From contig DAMALH010000014.1 of the NCBI GenBank assembly GCA_032000125.1, forward strand, positions 1 to 64,000: DNA of 64,000 bases, read 5' to 3'. Positions 16,882 to 23,868 of the stretch are shown here, piece after piece (the stretch's first letter is position 1; each line of letters opens with the position of its first letter). Source of the stretch: Dryocola sp032000125. Its GTDB lineage: Bacteria; Pseudomonadota; Gammaproteobacteria; Enterobacterales; Enterobacteriaceae. The notes beneath the pieces were generated by a model. The model was not told where the DNA came from, did no database searches, and saw only the letters and a program-made list of their open reading frames with translations. A program made the position numbers and the translations under genes.

Positions 16882-18120
16882 ATGGCTGACACCAGTCCTG
16901 CACGTCGTTTTTCGCGTATCGATCGTCTTCCGCCGTATGTGTTCAATATCACCGCCGAGCTGAAAATGGCGGCGCGTCGCCGCGGCGAAGATATTATTGA
17001 TTTCAGCATGGGGAATCCGGACGGCCCCACTCCGCCGCACATCGTGGAAAAACTCTGCACGGTGGCGCAGCGTGACGATACGCACGGTTACTCCACCTCA
17101 CGAGGCATTCCGCGTTTACGTCGCGCTATTTCGCACTGGTACAAAGATCGCTATGAGGTGGATATCGATCCGGAAAGCGAAGCTATTGTGACGATTGGCT
17201 CGAAAGAAGGGCTGGCGCACCTGATGCTTGCCACGCTCGATCATGGCGATACCGTTCTGGTGCCAAATCCGAGCTATCCGATACATATCTACGGCGCGGT
17301 GATTGCCGGTGCGCAGGTGCGCTCCGTCCCGCTGGTGGAAGGCGTCGACTTCTTCAACGAGCTGGAACGAGCCATTCGTGAAAGCTATCCAAAACCGAAA
17401 ATGATGATCCTTGGCTTCCCGTCTAACCCGACGGCGCAGTGCGTGGAGCTGGAATTTTTTGAGAAAGTTGTGGCGCTGGCAAAACGATATGATGTGCTGG
17501 TTATCCACGATCTGGCCTACGCCGATATCGTATACGACGGCTGGAAAGCCCCATCTATTATGCAGGTGCCGGGCGCTCGCGATGTGGCGGTAGAGTTCTT
17601 CACCCTGTCGAAAAGCTACAACATGGCGGGCTGGCGCATTGGCTTTATGGTGGGCAACCGGGAGCTGGTGAGCGCGCTGGCGCGTATCAAGAGCTACCAC
17701 GATTACGGCACTTTTACTCCATTACAGGTAGCGGCCATCGCCGCGCTGGAAGGGGATCAGCAGTGCGTGCGTGACATTGCCGAGCAGTATAAACGCCGCC
17801 GCGACGTGCTGGTAAAAGGCCTGCACGAGGCGGGCTGGATGGTGGAATGTCCGAAAGCGTCGATGTATGTCTGGGCAAAAATCCCGGAACAGTATGCGGC
17901 GATGGGCTCGCTGGAATTTGCTAAAAAGCTGCTGCAGGATGCAAAAGTGTGCGTCTCGCCGGGCATAGGCTTTGGCGACTATGGCGATACCCACGTGCGC
18001 TTCGCGCTGATTGAAAACCGCGATCGTATCCGCCAGGCGGTTCGCGGCATTAAAGCGATGTTCCGCGCCGACGGCCTGCTGCCACACGGCGCTAAAGCGT
18101 CTGCCGAACTGAGCGAATAA
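16882..18120 (+). CDS. alaC: Glutamate-pyruvate aminotransferase AlaC
   Basis: PLP-dependent class I aminotransferase that makes alanine from pyruvate and glutamate. It has 412 residues, as in K-12. Key elements are SMGNPDGPTPPH, GYSTSRGIPRLRRAI, FPSNPTAQCVE, DLAYADIVYDGW and the PLP lysine in FTLSKSYNMAGWRIGF (about 243). TGAGG lies 9 nt before the ATG. It ends at a strong terminator shared with the small gene ypdK. Confidence 0.97.
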   Translation: MADTSPARRFSRIDRLPPYVFNITAELKMAARRRGEDIIDFSMGNPDGPTPPHIVEKLCTVAQRDDTHGYSTSRGIPRLRRAISHWYKDRYEVDIDPESEAIVTIGSKEGLAHLMLATLDHGDTVLVPNPSYPIHIYGAVIAGAQVRSVPLVEGVDFFNELERAIRESYPKPKMMILGFPSNPTAQCVELEFFEKVVALAKRYDVLVIHDLAYADIVYDGWKAPSIMQVPGARDVAVEFFTLSKSYNMAGWRIGFMVGNRELVSALARIKSYHDYGTFTPLQVAAIAALEGDQQCVRDIAEQYKRRRDVLVKGLHEAGWMVECPKASMYVWAKIPEQYAAMGSLEFAKKLLQDAKVCVSPGIGFGDYGDTHVRFALIENRDRIRQAVRGIKAMFRADGLLPHGAKASAELSE

Positions 18121-18125
18121 AACGA

Positions 18126-18154
18126 AAACAGGAGCCATCAGGCTCCTGTTTTTT
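18126..18154. terminator. Terminator after alaC
   Basis: AACAGGAGCC-ATCA-GGCTCCTGTT stem followed by TTTTTT. It lies 6 nt after the alaC stop and 20 nt before the ypdK stop on the other strand. Confidence 0.92.
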
Positions 18155-18174
18155 ATCCTCTGCTGCGCGGGTGA

Positions 18175-18249
18175 TTATTCAACCATCATCACAAAAGTAC
18201 CGACCCACACCACCAGAATGACCGAGATACCCATCAGAAAATATTTCAC
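18175..18249 (-). CDS. ypdK: Small membrane protein YpdK
   Basis: A 24-residue single-pass membrane peptide, MKYFLMGISVILVVWVGTFV followed by MMVE. It is plainly homologous to K-12 YpdK (23 residues, starting MKYFFMGIS). It starts with GTG at 18247-18249 and has GGAG 9 nt upstream. Convergent placement next to alaC is the same as in K-12. Function is unknown. The conserved position and length support it as a real gene despite its size. Confidence 0.88.
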   Translation of the reverse strand: MKYFLMGISVILVVWVGTFVMMVE

Positions 18250-18616
18250 TTCACATTGCTCCGCGCGTAACGCACTTTGATCGCCAGGATAAACCAGTAT
18301 AGAAAAGTGAAACCGCCAGTTGGGCATTTTGGGAATAACTTTACCCTGTTATGGGCCGTCTCACATTGCATTCTCTGACCGAACAGGCGGCCAGCCGGCG
18401 CTAATGTACTCCCAAAACATCCGGGAAAACAAGTGTCGCCAAAATGTGACGGTTGTCGTTATTTTAAGCCGTTCGCAGTGAGGAGACGGGGGCCTGGCCG
18501 GTGATAAATCAGCCGCTGTTTCAGAGTTTTGATGCAGATTAAACGCCGGTTGACGGATAAACTTATTACCCAGCGAAATATTTCAGGTGCATTAATTAAT
18601 CTATTAATTAAAAACT
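18250..18616. other. Intergenic region between ypdK and the MFS exporter gene
   Basis: About 370 bp with no convincing gene. A TATACT at 18296-18301, read on the minus strand, could be the -10 of ypdK. The last 40 bp before the exporter ATG are very AT-rich (repeated ATTAATTAA). In K-12 lpxP lies on this side of ypdK, and it is absent here. Confidence 0.5.
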
Positions 18617-20116
18617 ATGACAACTTCTGAAAACTCACAAAATAGTAGCGCAGGCACCTCCGTTTCCATTCGCCTGCTGTTCTCGGCGCTTATGCTGGTA
18701 ATGCTGCTGGCCGCGCTGGACCAGACGATTGTTTCCACAGCATTGCCGACCATCGTCGGGGAACTTGGCGGGCTGGAGAAACTCTCCTGGGTGGTGACCG
18801 CCTATCTGCTGGCCTCAACGATTGTCGTGCCGCTGTACGGCAAATTCGGCGATCTTCTTGGCCGTAAAATCGTGCTGCAAACGGCGATAGCGGTGTTTTT
18901 ACTGGGGTCGGTGCTTTGCGGGCTGGCACAGAATATGACTCAGCTCATCCTGATGCGGGCTTTGCAGGGGCTGGGCGGCGGCGGCCTGATGGTGGTCACC
19001 ATGGCGGCGGTAGGCGATGTCATTCCCCCGGCCGAACGCGGAAAATATCAGGGGCTGTTTGGCGGCGTATTCGGGCTGGCGACGGTGATTGGCCCGCTTA
19101 TTGGGGGTTTCCTGGTTGAGCACTTTTCCTGGCGCTGGATATTTTACATCAACCTGCCGCTTGGGATTATTGCCCTGCTGATTATCGGCGCGGTACTCAA
19201 ACCCCAGACGGCACGTATTCGCCACCAAATCGACTTCCTGGGAGCGGCATACCTTGCCGTTTCGTTAACCTGCCTGATTCTCTTTACCAGCCAGGGCGGC
19301 ACGGTGATGGCCTGGTCCGACCCGCAGCTTTGGTGCATTTTTGCTTTCTTTGTCGTGACGCTTGGCGGCTTTATTTATGAGGAACGCCTGGCCGTTGAAC
19401 CCATTATTCCGCTGGGGCTGTTTCGCGAGCGGACCTTTTTATTAAGCTGCCTGATTGGCTTTATCATCGGTATGTCGTTGTTTGGCTCCATGACCTTCCT
19501 GCCGCTTTATCTGCAGGTCGTGAAATTCTCCACGCCGTCGCAGGCTGGGATGCAGCTTCTGCCGCTGATGGGCGGGCTGATGCTCACCTCAATAGCCAGC
19601 GGACGCATTATCAGTAAAATCGGCCGTTACCGCATCTTCCCGATAATGGGCACGCTGCTGACATTTATCGCTATGGCGCTGTTAGGCACGTTAAAAATCA
19701 GCACCCCAATACATATTCTTTATCTCTATATCACGCTACTGGGCTGCGGCCTTGGCATGGTCATGCAGGTTCTGGTGCTGGCGGTGCAAAACAGCGTGGA
19801 ACAAAAGCTGATTGGCGTGGCAACCTCCAGCGCGACGCTGTTCCGCCAGATTGGCGGCTCTATCGGCGTGGCGGCATTTGGGGCGATATTCACTAACGTT
19901 CTGCAAAATAAACTTGCTTTGCTGATCCCGGCTGGCGTCCAGTTGCCGCGACAGCTCAGTGCGAATGCGGTTCACGAACTGCCGGAAGCGCTGCGGGATG
20001 ATTATTTGCAGGCGTTCGGCTCGGCGCTTCACTCGGTCTATATCATTTCTGCGGGAGTGGTAGTCTTTGCTTTCCTGCTGTCGCTGCTGATGAAAAATGT
20101 GCCGCTGCGCAAGTAG
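18617..20116 (+). CDS. DHA2-family MFS multidrug exporter (14 TM helices)
   Basis: Proton-driven drug:H+ antiporter of the EmrB/QacA type. The 499-residue protein shows DHA2 signatures: LAALDQTIVSTALPTIVGELGG in helix 1 (motif D1), GKFGDLLGRK (motif A, about 75-84), LMRALQGLGGGGL (motif B) and GPLIGGFLVEHFSWRWIFYINLPLG (motif C and following). No membrane-fusion partner such as EmrA is adjacent, so it may act alone. No good ribosome-binding site precedes the ATG. The substrate is unknown. pxpA starts about 50 nt downstream on the same strand. Confidence 0.9.
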   Translation: MTTSENSQNSSAGTSVSIRLLFSALMLVMLLAALDQTIVSTALPTIVGELGGLEKLSWVVTAYLLASTIVVPLYGKFGDLLGRKIVLQTAIAVFLLGSVLCGLAQNMTQLILMRALQGLGGGGLMVVTMAAVGDVIPPAERGKYQGLFGGVFGLATVIGPLIGGFLVEHFSWRWIFYINLPLGIIALLIIGAVLKPQTARIRHQIDFLGAAYLAVSLTCLILFTSQGGTVMAWSDPQLWCIFAFFVVTLGGFIYEERLAVEPIIPLGLFRERTFLLSCLIGFIIGMSLFGSMTFLPLYLQVVKFSTPSQAGMQLLPLMGGLMLTSIASGRIISKIGRYRIFPIMGTLLTFIAMALLGTLKISTPIHILYLYITLLGCGLGMVMQVLVLAVQNSVEQKLIGVATSSATLFRQIGGSIGVAAFGAIFTNVLQNKLALLIPAGVQLPRQLSANAVHELPEALRDDYLQAFGSALHSVYIISAGVVVFAFLLSLLMKNVPLRK

Positions 20117-20165
20117 CGAGGAGTATGCTAGTTTCTAGTAAAGCATAGGACACAGAGGTTGTGTG

Positions 20166-20930
20166 ATGGGGATGGTAATAGATTTAAACAGCGATCTGGG
20201 AGAAAGCTTTGGCCAGTGGACGATGGGTGACGACGCCGCGATTTTAAGCGTGGTCAGCAGTGCAAATGTGGCCTGCGGCTTTCACGCGGGTTCCCCTGCC
20301 GGCATGCTTGAAACGCTTCGTGCTGCCCGGGCGCAGGGCGTCGCGGTTGGCGCGCACGTTTCCTATCCGGATCTGGTCGGTTTTGGCCGTCGTAATATGG
20401 ATATAGAAAGTGACGAGTTAACGGCCGATGTCATCTACCAGATCGGCGCTTTACAGGGCCTGGCGCGGGCAGCAGGCACCTTAGTAAGCTATGTCAAACC
20501 GCACGGCGCGCTTTATAACACCATTGCTAATAACGAACGTCAGGCGCTGGCGGTTATCGAAGGTATTCTTGCCGTTGATGCCGGGCTGCCGCTAGTGGGG
20601 CTTGCGGGCTCACGCGTGCTGGAACTGGCGCAGCAAAAGGGATTGCGTACTATTTCAGAGGCCTTTGCCGATCGCGCCTACCATGCTGACGGCACGCTCG
20701 TTTCCCGTCGGGAAGCCGGTGCCGTATTGCATGATGCGGAGTTTGTCGCAAAACGTTTGATGCAGCTAGTTATGGAAGGCGGGGTTATCTCCGTTGAAGG
20801 TACTTTTACACCGATAAAAGCCGATTCAATTTGCGTACATGGCGATAGCCCTGGCGCGGTTGCAATGGCGAAAAGGATCGCATCGCTGCTGAAAGAGCAG
20901 GGGATTACCGTTCGGAGTTTTGTTAGCTGA
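20166..20930 (+). CDS. pxpA: 5-oxoprolinase subunit A (LamB/YcsF family)
   Basis: Subunit of the ATP-dependent enzyme that opens 5-oxoproline to glutamate. It has 254 residues with the family hallmarks: MVIDLNSDLGESFGQW, SSANVACGFHAGSP, GAHVSYPDLVGFGRR, YVKPHGALYN and CVHGDSPGAVAMAKRI. AGAGG at 20154-20158 is 7 nt from ATG 20166, so that codon is preferred over the GTG at 20163. The partner subunits PxpB and PxpC, normally adjacent, are absent here. Either they are elsewhere or this copy has another role. It follows the exporter gene closely and may share its transcript. Confidence 0.9.
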   Translation: MGMVIDLNSDLGESFGQWTMGDDAAILSVVSSANVACGFHAGSPAGMLETLRAARAQGVAVGAHVSYPDLVGFGRRNMDIESDELTADVIYQIGALQGLARAAGTLVSYVKPHGALYNTIANNERQALAVIEGILAVDAGLPLVGLAGSRVLELAQQKGLRTISEAFADRAYHADGTLVSRREAGAVLHDAEFVAKRLMQLVMEGGVISVEGTFTPIKADSICVHGDSPGAVAMAKRIASLLKEQGITVRSFVS

Positions 20931-21149
20931 ACGCCGGTGAGTCGGTGTCAACGCCATGCGGGCGCTACAGAAAGCAAAGCGACCCGGCGGCCTTAAGGTG
21001 GGGGATATCACTTTGGCTTAGGCTGACTGATATAAAATACGTTCTCAATTAACGACCAAATTACCCACGAGTTTGTACGTGCGGTTATATCGCTGTTATG
21101 GCCATGCCAGCCCCTTTACTCCCGCTACGCTACCTCGAAATTATTATAC
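20931..21149. other. Noncoding gap after pxpA
   Basis: No complete gene is seen. A short open stretch at 20956-21021 would encode a 21-residue end-like peptide (MRALQKAKRPGGLKVGDITL then A). It looks more like the C-terminus of a lost protein than a free gene, and I do not recognise it. No homology to PxpB or PxpC is evident by eye. Confidence 0.35.
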
Positions 21150-21341
21150 TTAGCGAATCTGATATGGCTGTAAAGGTTGTTCGCTAAGGTAATATATATG
21201 ATGAATAAACACTTTATTTTTATAATCAGGATGAATGTTTTTTAGCGAATACTTATTATTTATACCTGGGGCAAGGTAGTAAATATCATTTTTAATGATA
21301 AATTTTAAGTTGTAACCGTCTTTTTTTGTAGTACCTGTCAC
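21150..21341 (-). CDS. Hypothetical AT-rich ORF, probable gene remnant
   Basis: A 63-codon frame with strikingly low GC and a protein-like composition rich in Tyr, Ile, Asn and Lys (FIIKNDIYYLAPGINNKY). The start assigned is GTG 21341, with no ribosome-binding site. The frame stays open 48 nt further upstream (ending a peptide like VLNFINYSFHK) before meeting a stop codon. It therefore reads like the C-terminal end of a longer, decayed gene. The codon use differs sharply from its neighbours, which suggests acquired DNA. I do not recognise the family. Confidence 0.3.
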   Translation of the reverse strand: MTGTTKKDGYNLKFIIKNDIYYLAPGINNKYSLKNIHPDYKNKVFIHHIYYLSEQPLQPYQIR

Positions 21342-21729
21342 TTTATGAAAAGAATAATTTATAAAATTTAAGACTCTGCTGGCGGGCTATTTTAATTTTA
21401 AATGCGCGACCGGAACCATGATGCGTTGGGAGCGTTTTCTGCTGTGGAAAATAAATGTTGTGTTTTTAAAATTATCAGGTTTAAAATGCATAGTATAAAT
21501 TATCGCCATATCATTACTTTCCCGGGAAAGACAAAGTCATATGAACACCATGTCGGGAACCCTCCGTTTTTTATAAAGGGCAGGTATGCAGTGAGTTAAG
21601 GGAATACGTTATTGCCATTTTTACTGCACTTAAGAAACGTCAACATTGTCTGCAGCAAGCAGTACATGCCCTGTTAAGGCTATTGGGAGCGGGGCTGGAG
21701 TACTACAGTCGTTCTCGGTGAAGGGATTT
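21342..21729. other. AT-rich intergenic region upstream of the bactofilin gene
   Basis: About 390 bp, AT-rich in its first two thirds, with no frame that looks like a real protein. AAGGG at 21721-21725 is the ribosome-binding site of the following gene. Confidence 0.45.
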
Positions 21730-22425
21730 ATGTATAATAATATTTTATGGCTTGTCTGGCTCCTTTGGCTTTATCTTATTATTTCCTATGGAGTTGGTCA
21801 GCATTATTTCTGGGGGCTCCTTAAGTTACATTGGGAGATGGTTACCACCGTAGTATTAATATTTTTGGTATTTTTCATCATATACTTAACTTTATCAGTG
21901 AGGAACAACACCGTGTTCAAAAGAAAAGATAAGCCTCAATTTATCAATGATAACAATCCGCTTGATAAGATTTCTTCAGCTCCTGAGGTTTCGCGAAACA
22001 ATCCCGGTGTATCTTATCTTGGGGATGAAGTGGAGATTACCGTTAAGCCGCCGCTCCAGTCTTTATCTGAGGAGCACCCCATCGCCATGATCCCTGAAAC
22101 TTGCATCATAAAAGGTGAACTTAACTGCACCAGTGACATACATATTAATGGCAGGGTTGATGGTGTTATCCGTTCTGACAAATCTGTGCATATTCTTAAA
22201 AGCGGACAGGTGGAAGGTGACATTTTTGCAAGCTCAATTGCTGTCGATGGTGTGCTGCAGGGTAATTGCATCGGTAGTGACGTAAGCATAAATGCTAATG
22301 GGACAGTCATTGGACGAGTGCAGAGTGATGCTTTATCTATTGATAAAAAGGGGCGTTTTCATGGCCAGTCATTACCCCGGGATGAAATTGTCAGCGATCT
22401 AAATAATTTGACCTCGGTAAGCTAA
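21730..22425 (+). CDS. Membrane-anchored bactofilin (polymer-forming cytoskeletal protein)
   Basis: Likely filament-forming scaffold. Two hydrophobic segments at about residues 5-22 and 36-57 anchor the protein in the inner membrane. A variable linker of about 65 residues follows. The C-terminal bactofilin domain (about 120-215) is a beta-helix of short repeats: CIIKGELNCTSDIHINGRVDG, SVHILKSGQVEGDIFA, SIAVDGVLQGN, VSINANGTVIGRV. It resembles the cell-shape protein CcmA of Proteus mirabilis, which also combines N-terminal helices with a bactofilin domain and is unrelated to cytochrome CcmA. The frame is open upstream, but ATG 21730 has a ribosome-binding site and starts the first helix. No M23 peptidase partner is nearby. 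Confidence 0.85.
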   Translation: MYNNILWLVWLLWLYLIISYGVGQHYFWGLLKLHWEMVTTVVLIFLVFFIIYLTLSVRNNTVFKRKDKPQFINDNNPLDKISSAPEVSRNNPGVSYLGDEVEITVKPPLQSLSEEHPIAMIPETCIIKGELNCTSDIHINGRVDGVIRSDKSVHILKSGQVEGDIFASSIAVDGVLQGNCIGSDVSINANGTVIGRVQSDALSIDKKGRFHGQSLPRDEIVSDLNNLTSVS

Positions 22426-22802
22426 TATAAATACAGAAGTAGATCTTCGCGTAAAATAGTTGAGAAGTCGGGCAGCGTTCTGAGAAATCTTAACAAGATT
22501 TTAGTAAACCTCAGCGTCACTGTATAAATTGCTCTAAAGATTTTATAGCCAAGATGCTTTAAATATCTTAGCTGAATGTCTGTATTCAGGAAGGATCGCT
22601 TTGAGATTGAATTCTGTGTTGAGTCTCAAAGCGATCAATCTTTGCAATTTATATTAATTTATCTTACCCGAATATGCTTGCAGTCTATCTGACCCGTCAG
22701 CCTTTCATTAAAAAAGCTTCAGGGTTCTCTCTTTAAGTGTACCGGCAGCCTGGCTAAAAATCTTTATGGTTTGCCAGGCCGCAGAGAGGTAATGACGTTT
22801 TC
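22426..22802. other. Intergenic region between the bactofilin and yaiL-like genes
   Basis: About 380 bp, AT-rich, with no gene. Its only clear structure is the hairpin at 22594-22636, listed separately. Confidence 0.5.
22594..22636. repeat. 13-bp perfect inverted repeat in intergenic DNA
   Basis: GATCGCTTTGAGA (22594-22606) and its exact complement TCTCAAAGCGATC (22624-22636) enclose 17 nt. No T-run follows directly. It could be a transcription terminator of poor type, an operator, or the ends of a very short decayed element. Confidence 0.6.
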
Positions 22803-23342
22803 TTACCACATCAAATCATCCGGCACGATAAAGTCGGCATACGGATCTTCTTCATCCAGCGCCTCTTTACTAAGCTCGCTGCTTAACACAATGCTGTCCG
22901 CATCACGCTGGGCAATTTTATTGGCCACGCTTGCGGGGATAATCGCGTATTCGCTATCACGGCCATTATTAGCAACCAGACGGGCAATGGCGAGGCGGCC
23001 GTTGATTAACTGAGCTTGCGTAGGTTTATCCACATATATTTTTTTAATTACATTATTATCCGTGAAGTTATAGCCGATATCGCCCCTGGAAATAACAATC
23101 CTGTTCATTTCAATTAGCTGTTTTACCTGCGCTTTATATTCTTTAGTTAAGGCAGCTTGCTTTTGCTGGTCGCTGAGCTGTTTATCACGTTCACTTTGCG
23201 CCTTTTTATTAGCTTCCACCGCTTCTCGCGCCTCCCGAGCCTGAACGCGTGACTTTTTGGCGGTTTTTTGCACTTTAGCCATCTTTTTACTGCTGACCAG
23301 GCCTGCTTTAAGCATCTGTTCTTGTAGCGTTAGTTTTGTCAT
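22803..23342 (-). CDS. yaiL: DUF2058 protein, YaiL-like
   Basis: Highly charged cytoplasmic protein of 179 residues, the same length as K-12 YaiL. It starts MTKLTLQEQMLKAGL and ends DPYADFIVPDDLMW, both near-identical to YaiL. The middle holds a long basic helix (KKSRVQAREAREAVEANKKA) likely to be a coiled coil or nucleic-acid contact, followed by GDIGYNFTDNNVIKKIYVD. Function is unknown, although the family is sometimes annotated as nucleoprotein- or polynucleotide-associated. The frame is open far upstream, but the start at 23342 matches the family. In K-12 yaiL lies in a different region. Confidence 0.88.
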   Translation of the reverse strand: MTKLTLQEQMLKAGLVSSKKMAKVQKTAKKSRVQAREAREAVEANKKAQSERDKQLSDQQKQAALTKEYKAQVKQLIEMNRIVISRGDIGYNFTDNNVIKKIYVDKPTQAQLINGRLAIARLVANNGRDSEYAIIPASVANKIAQRDADSIVLSSELSKEALDEEDPYADFIVPDDLMW

Positions 23343-23868
23343 GTTCGTTTCTGAAATCAATTGAAGAGTGGTCAGGATTATACCGTCAACGGGCGCTTCT
23401 GTGCAGGCTGCATGCACATCGCGGAGAATATTTTCTCTATGCTCCCGTTTCTCCTTACAACATAAGTAAAATTTACGGGCTGTTGTATAAGCTACGCACG
23501 CAGGTTCGGCAAGCAGGTTTGCTCTTAAAGGGAGAAGAGAGAAGGTAGCGTGTAAGTTTGCAACAATTTTGCAATAAATGGCGCTTCTGATGCGTTGCAT
23601 CGACAAAAGTGAAAAGCGGGCGTCAATCAGGGCCTTAACAGCGGATAACTTTTAAAGATTTAATGATAACCATTTGATTTTAAGTCATATTTAATGGGGT
23701 TAATATTCGTTTTGCCTCCTTGTCTGATAGCTATCAGGATCCAAAAATCACGCTATCGATCGGTGTTTCCGATCAATTTTTGGCGAAATAACCCTCCTGT
23801 CTATTATGTTTTTCATCAATCCACCGATTTAACAACTAAGGCAACTACAACTAAGGAAAGATTGTTTA
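23343..23868. other. Divergent intergenic region between yaiL-like gene and chemoreceptor gene
   Basis: About 525 bp. No gene is supported on either strand. The half next to the chemoreceptor is AT-rich. No convincing flagellar sigma-28 promoter was found. Confidence 0.45.

Noticed and set aside
20124..20147. Small inverted repeat TATGCT ... AGCATA between the exporter gene and pxpA
   Set aside because: Only 6 bp of pairing and no T-run; too weak to call a terminator or operator.
21402..21599. 65-codon frame before the bactofilin gene
   Set aside because: No ribosome-binding site, no recognisable features, and composition typical of noncoding AT-rich DNA.
23741..23776. Possible flagellar sigma-28 promoter before the chemoreceptor gene (TCCGATCA)
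   Set aside because: The -10-like word matches 6 of 8 positions of GCCGATAA, but nothing like TAAAGTTT is found 11 bp upstream.
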